Shown in pieces: positions 6,472 to 14,284 of a DNA stretch of 34,306 bases (its first letter is position 1; each line of letters opens with the position of its first letter). The DNA lies in contig CAYLHS010000017.1 in NCBI GenBank assembly GCA_964383535.1, positions 1-34,306 on the forward strand, in the 5' to 3' direction. The position numbers were made by a program, and so were the translations under genes. Under the pieces are notes generated by a model that was given only the letters and a program-made list of their open reading frames with translations, searched no databases and was not told the origin of the DNA. The stretch is from CAYLHS01 sp964383535 (GTDB taxonomy: Bacteria > Actinomycetota > Acidimicrobiia > Spongiisociales > UBA4744).

Positions 6472-8859
6472 TCACGTCCCTCCCCGGAGACGGCCGCCGA
6501 CTTCCTCAGCGACCGCTGTGATGATGCGTTCCCTGTCAGGGCGAACGTCCTCGTTGGTGAGCGTGGACGTTGCCGAGCGGAAGGTGAGCTGCATCGCCAG
6601 GCTCTTGCGCCCAGGACCGAGTACCGGCCCCTTGAACATGTCGAACAGTTCGATTCTCTCGAGATCGGGTCCGGCGGTTCGTCGGACGATGTCGAGCAGC
6701 GTCGACGCATTCACCTCGTCGCCGACGTCGAACGCAAGGTCGAAGACGATCGGCGGGTAGCTGCTCGGCTCACGAAACTCCCAGAACTCGTGCGGTTCCA
6801 CGATCGTGTCCAAACGAAACTCCCCCACAGCAATTCGACCGATCAGGTCGAATGCGCGTACAACGGCTGGGTGGAGCTCACCGAACACACCAAGCTCCTT
6901 CCCGCGTGCCCGCACGACGGCGCACCGCGTCGGGTGGAACCCCCGAGACTCCCCCGACTCGATCTCCGCATCCAGATCCATCGTCTGCGCGATCAGCGAC
7001 CAGATGGCGCGGGCGGTCGAGAAGTCGACCTCGCTGCGGCGGGCCCCGAGTGTCACGGGTCCGAACTCACCTGCGAGGACGAACGCGAGCGTCTGGGGCT
7101 GGTTCGGGATGTGCGGATCAGTGGGATCCGGCTCGTTCAGGAATACCCTCCCGGTTTCGAACAAGGCCACGGAGTGCATCCCCCGACTCGTGTTGAAGCG
7201 AACCGCGTTCAGCAAGCCGGGAAGCAGCGTTGTTCGCAGGACCGACTGCTCCTCGCTCACCGGATTGCGGAGTCGGACGGCTTCCTTGACATCCCAACGC
7301 AAGGCAGACAGGTCCTGGGGAGCAATAAACGCCCATGTCGAGGCCTCAGAAAGCCCAGCACCCACCAGCGCCGATCGCAGTGCGCGCAACCTACGATCAC
7401 GTTCATCCAGTCCCGTTCCCGGGCCGTGCGGCAGGCGATCGGGAATGCTGTTGAGACCATAGAGTCGTCCCACTTCCTCAACGAGGTCGGCGGCACGCGT
7501 GACGTCCGGTCGGTAGGTCGGAACCGTCACGACGAGGGGATCCCTTCCCGAGACTTCGAATCCGAGCCGTTTCAACAAGCTCGAGGTCTCCTCGACGTCG
7601 ATCGAGACCCCGAGGAGACGGCTGGGCTCCCCGGCCGGCAGACGCACCTTCCACGGACGAATCGGTGCCGGGTACACGTCTTTCGTCCCTGGTGCGGGCG
7701 TCCCACCAGCGAGTGCGGCCATGAGCCTGGCGGCCCGCTCAGCAGCCAGGCCCGGGATATTCGGATCGACGCCACGCTCGAAACGGACCGACGCCTCGGT
7801 GCGAAGGCCGTGCCTGCGGGCCGTGTGCATGACGGTCGGTGCGTCGAAGTGGGCGGCTTCGATCAGGACACGCGTGGTTCCGGGCCCAACCTCGGTCTCC
7901 TCACCGCCCATGACACCGGCGAACCCGATGACCCGATCGGGATCCGTGATCAGGAGATCCTCAGGGGTGATGTCGTGGTCTTGTCCGTCCAAGGTTCGAA
8001 GGTGCTCCCCCTCGCGGCCCCTGCGAACGATGATCGTCTCCGACGGAATCGCATCGAGGTCGAATGCATGCAGCGGCTGGCCCAACTCGAGGAGCACGTA
8101 GTTGGTGATGTCGACGATCGCGCTGATAGCTCTGACTCCGGCATCCCGCAGACGGAGGCGCATCCACAGTGGCGACCGGACCGATGCGACCCCTCGCACC
8201 TCCCGGGCGACGTAGTGGGGGCAGCCCTCCGGGTCCTCCAGCACGATGTGCGCGTCGCTCGCCTTCCCTTCGACCTTCACCTCGACGGGCGGCATCCTCA
8301 GTGGAACGTCGTAGTAGGCGGCGAGGTCGCGGGCGAGGCCGAGAATCGACATGGCGTCGCCACGGTTCGGTGTGATCGACAGATCGAAGATGACGTCCGG
8401 ATAGGGCAGGAGCTCTGAGAAGTCGGTGCCGATCACCTCGTCCGTTCCAAGCACGAGGATCCCTTCGTGATCGTCGCCGAGCCCGAGTTCAGACTCCGAG
8501 CAGATCATGCCGTGCGACTCGATACCCCTGATCGTGCGAACGCCGACTTCCAGGCCCCCTGCCAGCACCGCCCCCGGAAGCGACACGGCGACCACGGCGC
8601 CCTCTTCGAAGTTGTGTGCGCCGCACACGATCTCCTCGACTCGACCACCGACGTTCACCTTGCAGAACCTGAGCCGGTCTGCCCGGGGATGTGCATCGAT
8701 CTCCTCGACGCGGCCAACGACGACTCCGGAGAACGGCGACTGGATGACCTCGTATCCCTCCACTTCGTGTCCAAGCGACGCGAACACCTCCGCGATACGC
8801 TCAGGGTCCTGATCGGGAATATCGACGAACTCCCTCAGCCAGCGCAGCGACGCGTTCAC
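6472..8859 (-). CDS. pheT: Phenylalanyl-tRNA synthetase beta subunit
   Basis: The large subunit of the alpha2-beta2 enzyme that charges tRNA-Phe. It has 795 residues, the usual length. The N-terminal EMAP/OB-like tRNA-binding region is at about 40-150 (VVVGRVEEIDAHPRADRL), followed by the B3/B4 editing region, B5 domain, the catalytic-like core, and a C-terminal ferredoxin-fold anticodon-binding domain (about 700-795). The start is GTG at 8859, overlapping the pheS stop as GTGA, with GGAG about 8 nt upstream. No anomalies seen. Confidence 0.97.
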   Translation of the reverse strand: MNASLRWLREFVDIPDQDPERIAEVFASLGHEVEGYEVIQSPFSGVVVGRVEEIDAHPRADRLRFCKVNVGGRVEEIVCGAHNFEEGAVVAVSLPGAVLAGGLEVGVRTIRGIESHGMICSESELGLGDDHEGILVLGTDEVIGTDFSELLPYPDVIFDLSITPNRGDAMSILGLARDLAAYYDVPLRMPPVEVKVEGKASDAHIVLEDPEGCPHYVAREVRGVASVRSPLWMRLRLRDAGVRAISAIVDITNYVLLELGQPLHAFDLDAIPSETIIVRRGREGEHLRTLDGQDHDITPEDLLITDPDRVIGFAGVMGGEETEVGPGTTRVLIEAAHFDAPTVMHTARRHGLRTEASVRFERGVDPNIPGLAAERAARLMAALAGGTPAPGTKDVYPAPIRPWKVRLPAGEPSRLLGVSIDVEETSSLLKRLGFEVSGRDPLVVTVPTYRPDVTRAADLVEEVGRLYGLNSIPDRLPHGPGTGLDERDRRLRALRSALVGAGLSEASTWAFIAPQDLSALRWDVKEAVRLRNPVSEEQSVLRTTLLPGLLNAVRFNTSRGMHSVALFETGRVFLNEPDPTDPHIPNQPQTLAFVLAGEFGPVTLGARRSEVDFSTARAIWSLIAQTMDLDAEIESGESRGFHPTRCAVVRARGKELGVFGELHPAVVRAFDLIGRIAVGEFRLDTIVEPHEFWEFREPSSYPPIVFDLAFDVGDEVNASTLLDIVRRTAGPDLERIELFDMFKGPVLGPGRKSLAMQLTFRSATSTLTNEDVRPDRERIITAVAEEVGGRLRGGT

Positions 8860-9884
8860 CGGAATTGCTCCAGCACACGGAGGTCGTTCTCGAAGAAGTG
8901 TCGAATGTGGTGGATGCCGTGCCGCACAAGAGCCAGTCGCTCGACACCGACGCCGAACGCGAACCCTGAAATCGCGGCAGGATCATACCCAACCGCCTCG
9001 AACACGTTCGGATCGACGACACCGCAACCGAGTAGCTCGATCCAGCCGGTGTGGCCGCATACCCGGCACCCGGCTCCATCACAGTTGAAGCACGACACAG
9101 CCATCTCCGCGGATGGCTCGGTGAACGGGAAGAAGTGTGGATACATGCGAATTCGACGTCCCTCGCCGAAGAAGCGCTCCATGAAGTACTGGAGTGTCCC
9201 TTTCAGGTCGGCCATCGAGAGATCCTCGTCTACCGCAAGGCCCTCGATCTGTGTGAATACCGGAGAGTGCGTTGCGTCGAGCGTGTCCGACCTATACACA
9301 CGGCCGGGGACGATGACATAGACAGGCGGTTCCTGCGATTCCATGTACCGGACCTGCATCGGCGATGTCTGGGTACGCAGCAGCACCTCGTCGGCGGGGT
9401 CGCCCCATTCGACGTAGATCGTGTCCGACTCCAGACGAGAGGGGTGCGTCACCGGCGTGTTGAGTGCGTCGAAGTTGTACGCGGCGGTCTCGACTTCGGG
9501 GCCGGATGCAACGGCATACCCGAGCGCGGTGAAGATATCCACCACCTCTTCGGCGGTCTCCGTCAGGAGGTGGTGGTAGCCCCTTGGAAGCCGCAGAACC
9601 GTGAGGGTTGGGTCGACGCGCTCCTCCTCGAGGAGTCGATCTTCCGCGGCTGTCTCCAGCTCTCGTCGCCTGACGTCGAGCCGTGACTTGAAGTCCCGGA
9701 ATGCCTCGTTGAGCATTGCGCCCGCTGCGGGGCGCTCGTCTGGAGGAAGTTTCCCCAATTCACGTCGTCGCAGCGCGATGATCGACGTCTTACCTATGAG
9801 CTCGCGCTCTAATTCGTCGAGTTGTCCCAGGTCGTTGACGGCGGCGATGCGCGCTGCCGCTTCTTCTCCAGTGATCCGATCCAT
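8856..9884 (-). CDS. pheS: Phenylalanyl-tRNA synthetase alpha subunit
   Basis: The catalytic subunit of PheRS, 342 residues. An N-terminal coiled-coil region (about 1-95) precedes the class II catalytic domain, with motif 2 around GRVYRSDTLDATHSPVFTQ and motif 3 in GFAFGVGVERLALVRHGI. A CFNCDGAGCRVC segment lies before motif 3, common in bacterial PheS. The start ATG is 12 nt downstream of the methylase stop and lacks a strong Shine-Dalgarno. It overlaps pheT by 4 nt, fitting equal subunit production. Confidence 0.97.
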   Translation of the reverse strand: MDRITGEEAAARIAAVNDLGQLDELERELIGKTSIIALRRRELGKLPPDERPAAGAMLNEAFRDFKSRLDVRRRELETAAEDRLLEEERVDPTLTVLRLPRGYHHLLTETAEEVVDIFTALGYAVASGPEVETAAYNFDALNTPVTHPSRLESDTIYVEWGDPADEVLLRTQTSPMQVRYMESQEPPVYVIVPGRVYRSDTLDATHSPVFTQIEGLAVDEDLSMADLKGTLQYFMERFFGEGRRIRMYPHFFPFTEPSAEMAVSCFNCDGAGCRVCGHTGWIELLGCGVVDPNVFEAVGYDPAAISGFAFGVGVERLALVRHGIHHIRHFFENDLRVLEQFR

Positions 9885-9896
9885 CGTTCCGGCAGG

Positions 9897-10670
9897 TTAG
9901 CGCAGCTCCGCTCCGGGGCCTGATCCCTCGCGACGGCGAACGTGACCGTACTCGTAGGCAAGGATGCCTGCAGCCACCGCGGCATTGAGGCTCTCCACAT
10001 CGACGGGAATCGTCACCCCGAGGTCTACATCGAGATCCTCTGGCACTCCGTGCGCCTCACTTCCGATCAGGATCGCGGGAAGCTCGAGACCCCGCAGAAC
10101 GTCAGGATCGGCCCCTCCCCTGGGTACGGCCGCCACGATCGAGAAGCCGCGGCTGCGTAGATCATCGATTTCCACCTCTCGTTCGATCGAGGTCGCGAAG
10201 TGCCCCCCTGCACCCGAGCGAAGCGTCTTGGGTGCCCACACATCGACCGACGCGGCCGTGACTCCGACGTCCATACCAAACGCCGCAGCCGTCCTGATGA
10301 GCGTTCCGAGGTTCCCTGGGTCGGAAAGGTCGTAGGCAACGAGGCACGCTCGGGTCGCCGTGCGCGACGAAGGGACCTCCATCACCGCCACCGGCCCACG
10401 CGGATGTCGGGTGGGCGCGAGGTACCGCATCACTTCCTCGGTGACCTGTACCACCCCCTCTTCCTCTTCCAGCGCAAAGACGACCTCGAGCGGGTAGCCC
10501 GCTGCGCGGGCACATGCGATGAGGTTGGGACCCTCGATCAGCGTTCTGTTGGCGCGACGGCGTTCCTTCGTCCGGTGGAGCTTCGCAGCTGCGACGATCC
10601 GCGGGTTATGCGTCGAGCGAACGAGCAGCGGAGGCCGCCTCGACGAGCTGGGTGAACGCCGACGGATCAT
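9897..10670 (-). CDS. SpoU-family (TrmH/TsnR-like) RNA 2'-O-ribose methyltransferase
   Basis: A SPOUT-class methyltransferase of up to 257 residues, likely acting on 23S rRNA. An N-terminal substrate-binding region (RTLIEGPNLI) precedes the knotted SAM domain with DPGNLGTLIRTAAAFGMD, LIGSEAHGVP and IPVDVESLNAAVAAGILAYE. The only standard in-frame start is ATG 10670, which overlaps rplT by 65 nt; the recognisable protein begins about 15 residues later, near the rplT stop, so an atypical start there is possible. The gene occupies the tsnR position of the mycobacterial infC-rpmI-rplT-tsnR cluster. Confidence 0.88.
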   Translation of the reverse strand: MIRRRSPSSSRRPPLLVRSTHNPRIVAAAKLHRTKERRRANRTLIEGPNLIACARAAGYPLEVVFALEEEEGVVQVTEEVMRYLAPTRHPRGPVAVMEVPSSRTATRACLVAYDLSDPGNLGTLIRTAAAFGMDVGVTAASVDVWAPKTLRSGAGGHFATSIEREVEIDDLRSRGFSIVAAVPRGGADPDVLRGLELPAILIGSEAHGVPEDLDVDLGVTIPVDVESLNAAVAAGILAYEYGHVRRREGSGPGAELR

Positions 10671-10971
10671 TGACTGCGAGTTCCGCGAGCATCTTTCGAT
10701 CGATATCGATCTCGGCCGCCTTCAACCCTGCCATCAGCCTCGAGTACGTTGTGCCGTTCAACCGCGCAGCAGCGTTGATGCGCTGAATCCACAGGCTTCG
10801 GAATTCGCCCTTTCTGGCGCGCCGATCCCTGTAAGCGTCGGACATCGCATGCATGACCTGCTCATTGGCGGTACGGAATCGGCGGCTCTTGGCTCCTTTG
10901 TAGCCTTTGGCCCTGTCGAGTACCTTGCGGTGCTTCTTCTTGCCGTGCACGGCGCGTTTCACTCGTGCCAT
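10606..10971 (-). CDS. rplT: 50S ribosomal protein L20
   Basis: Binds 23S rRNA early in large-subunit assembly. The 121-residue basic protein starts MARVKRAVHGKKKHRKVL and contains KGYKGAKSRRFRTANEQV and RINAAARLNGTTYSRLM, all typical L20. GGAGG lies 5 nt before the ATG. It follows rpmI by one base. In other bacteria L20 also represses its own operon by binding the leader, which is relevant to the structured infC leader at 11884-11992. Confidence 0.98.
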   Translation of the reverse strand: MARVKRAVHGKKKHRKVLDRAKGYKGAKSRRFRTANEQVMHAMSDAYRDRRARKGEFRSLWIQRINAAARLNGTTYSRLMAGLKAAEIDIDRKMLAELAVNDPSAFTQLVEAASAARSLDA

Positions 10972-10972
10972 G

Positions 10973-11161
10973 TCAACCTCCTAGACGGGATGCGTTTCGC
11001 CGATCACCGCCAGTGAGTTCCTTGGTGCCCTTGAGCTGACGGAACCGCTTCCGGCTCTTGGCGAGCTTCAGGTGCCCCCGTCCTGCGCGAGCTCGAACCA
11101 GCTTCCCGGACCCGGTGCGCCTGATTCTCTTGGCGGCGCCCCGGTGACTCTTGGTCTTCAT
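10973..11161 (-). CDS. rpmI: 50S ribosomal protein L35
   Basis: A 62-residue, very basic ribosomal protein of the large subunit. The start MKTKSHRGAAKRIRRTGSGK and the run LKLAKSRKRFRQLKG match the L35 family. The ATG overlaps the infC stop as ATGA, with GAGGAG 6 nt upstream, so it has its own ribosome-binding site as well as probable coupling. Confidence 0.97.
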   Translation of the reverse strand: MKTKSHRGAAKRIRRTGSGKLVRARAGRGHLKLAKSRKRFRQLKGTKELTGGDRRNASRLGG

Positions 11162-11883
11162 CAGCTGCTCCTCTCTTCATCGCTCTCGCCCGATTCCGCC
11201 ATCGTCTCGACGGCGAGGACCGCCTGATCGCCCTCACTCTCGCCCGATTCCGGCACCGTCTCGACGGCGAGGACCGCCTCATCGCCCTCACTCTCGCCCG
11301 ATTCCGGCACCGTCTCGACGGCGAGGACCGCCTCATCGCCCTCACTCTCGGGCTTCCGCTCGGCCTGATGGACGGTGCGACGGACCGGAGCGAGCACCAT
11401 GTGCATGTTCCGGCCTTCCTGTCTCGGCGTCTGTTCTATCTTTGCCGCGTCACCGATCTCGCCGACCAACTTGTCGATGATCGTGAGGCCCAGCTCCGGT
11501 CGAGACATCTCCCTACCTCGGAACCAGATCGTGATCTTGACCTTGTCACCATGCTCCAGAAACTTCAGGACTCGATCACGCTTGATCTCGTAGTCGTGCT
11601 GGCCGATCTTCGGCTTGAACTTGACTTCCTTGATGACCGTTCTGGACTGGTTCTTGCGGGCCTCACGTGACTTCACCGACTGTTCGTACTTGTACTTGCC
11701 GTAGTCCATGAGCCGGCACACAGGGGGGTTGGAGTTGGGGGCCACCTCTACGAGATCGAGTCCGAGCTGGTCGGCGAGCCACAGTGCTTCCTGTAGCTTC
11801 TTGATCCCTATCTGTGCTCCATCCGGAGCAACAACCCGCACTTCACGTGCCCTGATGTACCCGTTGACGCGTAGTTCGGCGAT
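11161..11883 (-). CDS. infC: Translation initiation factor IF-3 with AUC start and acidic repeat tail
   Basis: IF-3 binds the 30S subunit and rejects non-standard start codons and initiator mismatches. The N-domain begins ELRVNGYIRAREVRVVAPDG, the linker is rich in Lys/Arg, and the C-domain holds KFKPKIGQHDYEIK and RGREMSRPELG. No ATG, GTG or TTG occurs in frame near the expected N-terminus. Instead GAGGAGG (11890-11896) is followed after 6 nt by AUC at 11881-11883, giving M-A-E-L-R-V-N-G. Rare start codons are a known device for IF-3 autocontrol (AUU in E. coli). The protein has 240 residues, about 60 more than a minimal IF-3, because of three acidic 18-residue repeats at the C-terminus. The leader carries a promoter and a terminator hairpin. 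Confidence 0.93.
   Translation of the reverse strand: MAELRVNGYIRAREVRVVAPDGAQIGIKKLQEALWLADQLGLDLVEVAPNSNPPVCRLMDYGKYKYEQSVKSREARKNQSRTVIKEVKFKPKIGQHDYEIKRDRVLKFLEHGDKVKITIWFRGREMSRPELGLTIIDKLVGEIGDAAKIEQTPRQEGRNMHMVLAPVRRTVHQAERKPESEGDEAVLAVETVPESGESEGDEAVLAVETVPESGESEGDQAVLAVETMAESGESDEERSS
11182..11343 (-). repeat. Three tandem 54 bp repeats coding the IF-3 tail
   Basis: Three in-frame 54 bp units (11290-11343, 11236-11289, 11182-11235) encode EGDEAVLAVETVPESGES twice and a variant EGDQAVLAVETMAESGES. By eye the first two units are identical in DNA; the third differs at a handful of positions. The tail is strongly acidic in an otherwise basic protein. Confidence 0.95.
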
Positions 11884-11900
11884 TGCGATCCTCCTCGATG

Positions 11901-11934
11901 AAAAAACGACAGCAAGCGAAGCCCACTGTCGTTT
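11901..11934 (-). terminator. Intrinsic terminator (attenuator) in the infC leader
   Basis: On the minus strand AAACGACAGTGGGC, loop TTC, GCTTGCTGTCGTTT, then more T (six T in a row at 11901-11906). The outer pairs are Watson-Crick, with three inner G-U pairs. It ends only 4 nt before the Shine-Dalgarno of infC and lies downstream of the infC promoter, so it is placed to attenuate the operon. Confidence 0.8.
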
Positions 11935-11998
11935 CGTACCGTGGCGCACCTCCGGTGGCCAGGTGGGATGGTCTCCACTTGCATCTGTTGTCGCCGGC

Positions 11999-12026
11999 AG
12001 TATACGGGGAGCGGTTCCACTGTCAA
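11999..12026 (-). promoter_or_regulatory. infC-rpmI-rplT promoter
   Basis: Minus strand TTGACA (12021-12026), 16 nt, TATACT (11999-12004): the best promoter in the window after rrn. The -35 overlaps the ribH stop codon (12023-12025). Transcription would start near 11992, leaving a leader of about 108 nt before infC. An AUG at 11984 lies a few nucleotides into that leader and opens an out-of-frame ORF running through the terminator into infC. Confidence 0.8.
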
Positions 12027-12490
12027 TCCTGGCGGGTGATCTGCGCGAGGACATCCAGTGACTCCAAGACGGCCGTCGCGGCCTCGTATCCCTTGTTGCC
12101 CCTGCCCGGAAACGAACGCTCCCGCGCGTGTTCGTAGTCGCGCACGGTGAGGACTGCGTTGCCGATTGGCACACCCGTCGTGAGCGCCACCCGCGACAAC
12201 CCCGCCATGGACTGTGTCGCCACATGCTCGTAGTGGTCCGTCTCACCTCGGATCACCGCACCGAGTGCAACCACCGCGTCGTGACCCGTCTCGACCAGGC
12301 GCTTCGCCGCAATCGCGAGCTCCAGTGCTCCCGGCACCCTGACCACCGTGACTTCGTCGGTGCCCGCTTCTTCGAGCGCTTCCAGCGCTCCTTTCAGCAG
12401 CGCGTCGGTGATCACTCCGTTGAACCTGGACACAACCACGCCGATCTTCTTCCCGCCAACTGGCTTGCCCTCGATCTCACGAACGCGCAT
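12023..12490 (-). CDS. ribH: 6,7-dimethyl-8-ribityllumazine synthase
   Basis: Penultimate step of riboflavin synthesis: condenses the pyrimidinedione with dihydroxybutanone phosphate. The 155-residue protein has SRFNGVITDALLKGA, VPGALELAIAAK, and the catalytic-loop stretch GAVIRGETDHYEHVA with the conserved His. It overlaps the ribBA 3' end by 14 nt and is the last rib gene; the infC promoter starts in its stop codon. Confidence 0.97.
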   Translation of the reverse strand: MRVREIEGKPVGGKKIGVVVSRFNGVITDALLKGALEALEEAGTDEVTVVRVPGALELAIAAKRLVETGHDAVVALGAVIRGETDHYEHVATQSMAGLSRVALTTGVPIGNAVLTVRDYEHARERSFPGRGNKGYEAATAVLESLDVLAQITRQD

Positions 12491-13700
12491 CGGCTTCCTC
12501 CACGTGGATCAGATGCCCGAGTTTCTCCGCCTTGGTCCGAAGGTAGGCGATGTTCTCAGGCGTGGGTGGAACCTCGAGCGGGACCGTCTCGATGATCTCG
12601 AGCCCATATCCTTCGATTCCGGCCCGTTTCGTCGGGTTGTTGGTCAGAAGCCGCATAGTCGTGACGCCAAGGTCGGCGAGTATCAACGCGCCGACCCCGT
12701 AGTCTCGTGCGTCCGTCGGCAGGCCCAGCTCGAGGTTTGCCTCGACCGTATCTCTCCCATGATCCTGGAGCGCGTAGGCCTCGAGTTTGTGCATGAGCCC
12801 AATGCCTCGCCCCTCATGACCCCGAAGGTAGAGCACGACCCCGCACCCTTCCTCCTGCACCTGCCGCATCGCGTCGCGAAGCTGGAACCCACAGTCACAC
12901 CGCAGACTCGACAGGGTGTCACCCGTCAGACACTCCGAGTGCACCCTCACGAGCACTCCATCCCTGCCGGAGACATCTCCCTTCACCAGCGCGATGTGCT
13001 CTCGATGATCCAGCACCGACTCGTACGCGATGGCTCTGAACTCCCCATACGCGGTCGGGAACCGCGCTTCCGCCCCCCGTCGGATCAGCTGCTGGCGTTC
13101 CCTTCGAAACGAGATCAGGTCTGCGATCTGGATGATCGGAAGGTGATGCCGGTCCGCGAACTCCATCAACGCATCGAGTCGTGCGATCGCACCGTCGTCG
13201 GTGACGATCTCCGCGAGGACACCTGCCGGCCGCAGACCTGCGAGCACCGCGAGATCGACGGCCGCCTCCGTGTGGCCGGCCCGGCGAAGCACGCCTCCCG
13301 CCTGATAGCGCAACGGAAAGATGTGGCCGGGTCGTGTGAGATCGTTGCCGTCGGTGCCCCGGTCCACGAGTGCTCTGATCGTTGCCGCTCGATCCGCGGC
13401 CGATATCCCTGTCGTCGTGCCGGGTGCGTAGTCGACAGAGACCGTAAAGGCCGTGTTACGCCTGTCGGTGCTCTGGGTCACCATCATCGGGATGCGGAGT
13501 TCGTCCAGACGTTCCCCCACCAGCGGGACGCAGATGAGGCCGCTGGTGTGGCGGACCATGAACCCGATCTTCTCCGGTGTGGCCATCTCGGCTGCGAGAA
13601 TCAGGTCCCCCTCGTTCTCCCTGTCCGCGTCATCCACGACCACCACGAACTCACCACGCGCGATCGCCGCAGCGGCCTCCTCGATCGATCCGAAGGTCAT
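12477..13700 (-). CDS. ribBA: Bifunctional DHBP synthase / GTP cyclohydrolase II
   Basis: Supplies both entry branches of riboflavin synthesis. The RibB half (about 1-200) has DDADRENEGDLILAAE, RHTSGLICVPL and GHTEAAVDLA. The RibA half (about 205-407) has the zinc-site motif HSECLTGDTLSSLRCDCG and GHEGRGIGL. The length (407) is normal for the fusion and both active sites look intact. The ATG overlaps the ribE stop as ATGA. Confidence 0.97.
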   Translation of the reverse strand: MTFGSIEEAAAAIARGEFVVVVDDADRENEGDLILAAEMATPEKIGFMVRHTSGLICVPLVGERLDELRIPMMVTQSTDRRNTAFTVSVDYAPGTTTGISAADRAATIRALVDRGTDGNDLTRPGHIFPLRYQAGGVLRRAGHTEAAVDLAVLAGLRPAGVLAEIVTDDGAIARLDALMEFADRHHLPIIQIADLISFRRERQQLIRRGAEARFPTAYGEFRAIAYESVLDHREHIALVKGDVSGRDGVLVRVHSECLTGDTLSSLRCDCGFQLRDAMRQVQEEGCGVVLYLRGHEGRGIGLMHKLEAYALQDHGRDTVEANLELGLPTDARDYGVGALILADLGVTTMRLLTNNPTKRAGIEGYGLEIIETVPLEVPPTPENIAYLRTKAEKLGHLIHVEEADARS

Positions 13701-14284
13701 GGTTGCCGGCCCATCAGTCGCTCAACGTACTTGGCGATGACGTCGACCTCGAGATTGACCCTCTCCCCCACGGCTCGCTGACCGAGGACCGTCACATCGA
13801 GCGTATGAGGGATGAGTGCCACCTCGAACCAGTCCGGACCGGCCAAAGTGACGGTGAGACTCACTCCATCGACGGCGACCGATCCCTTCTCCGCGATGTA
13901 GCGAGAGACACCGCCTGCGACGTCGATACGCATCCGCACACTGTCCCCTTCGGCCTGGAGCTCGGAGACGACTCCGATGCCATCAACGTGGCCTTGCACG
14001 ATGTGCCCATCGAATCGACCGTCGGCCTTCATGGGACGCTCGAGGTCGACGCGATCGCCGGGAGTCAGATTCCCGAGATCCGTCCTCACGAGCGTCTCGT
14101 GCACCACGTCCGCCTGGATTCCCGTGTCCGTACGCTCGACGATCGTGAGGCACACTCCGTTCACGCTCAGCGAGTCGCCGACCTCGAGCCCTCCGAGATT
14201 CGTGCTGATCGCAAGGCGCTTCCCTTGATCGGTGCCCTCGATCTGCTGAACGGTTCCCATCGCTTCCACGATTCCCGTGAACAT
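13697..14284 (-). CDS. ribE: Riboflavin synthase alpha chain
   Basis: Dismutates two lumazine molecules to riboflavin. The 195-residue protein starts MFTGIVEAMGTV, and shows the two internal lumazine-binding repeats: SVNGVCLTIV in the first and AVDGVSLTVT in the second, with GHIVQGHVDGIG between. The frame stays open upstream but that part is the ribD gene in another frame; the start is set by MFTGIVE, and the ATG shares its A with the ribD TGA (TGATG). Confidence 0.97.
   Translation of the reverse strand: MFTGIVEAMGTVQQIEGTDQGKRLAISTNLGGLEVGDSLSVNGVCLTIVERTDTGIQADVVHETLVRTDLGNLTPGDRVDLERPMKADGRFDGHIVQGHVDGIGVVSELQAEGDSVRMRIDVAGGVSRYIAEKGSVAVDGVSLTVTLAGPDWFEVALIPHTLDVTVLGQRAVGERVNLEVDVIAKYVERLMGRQP

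Noticed and set aside
2215..8418. Very long open frames antisense to the PBP, tyrS and pheT genes (for example minus 2215-4137 and plus 6295-8418)
   Set aside because: They lie opposite well-recognised genes in GC-rich DNA, show Arg/Ser/Pro-rich or otherwise featureless translations and match no family.
11182..11343. Tandem repeat as a CRISPR array
   Set aside because: Units are contiguous with no spacers, are 54 bp and keep the infC reading frame.
11808..11984. ORF starting in the infC leader as a real protein
   Set aside because: It runs out of frame through the infC start and has no family features; kept only as a possible leader effect.
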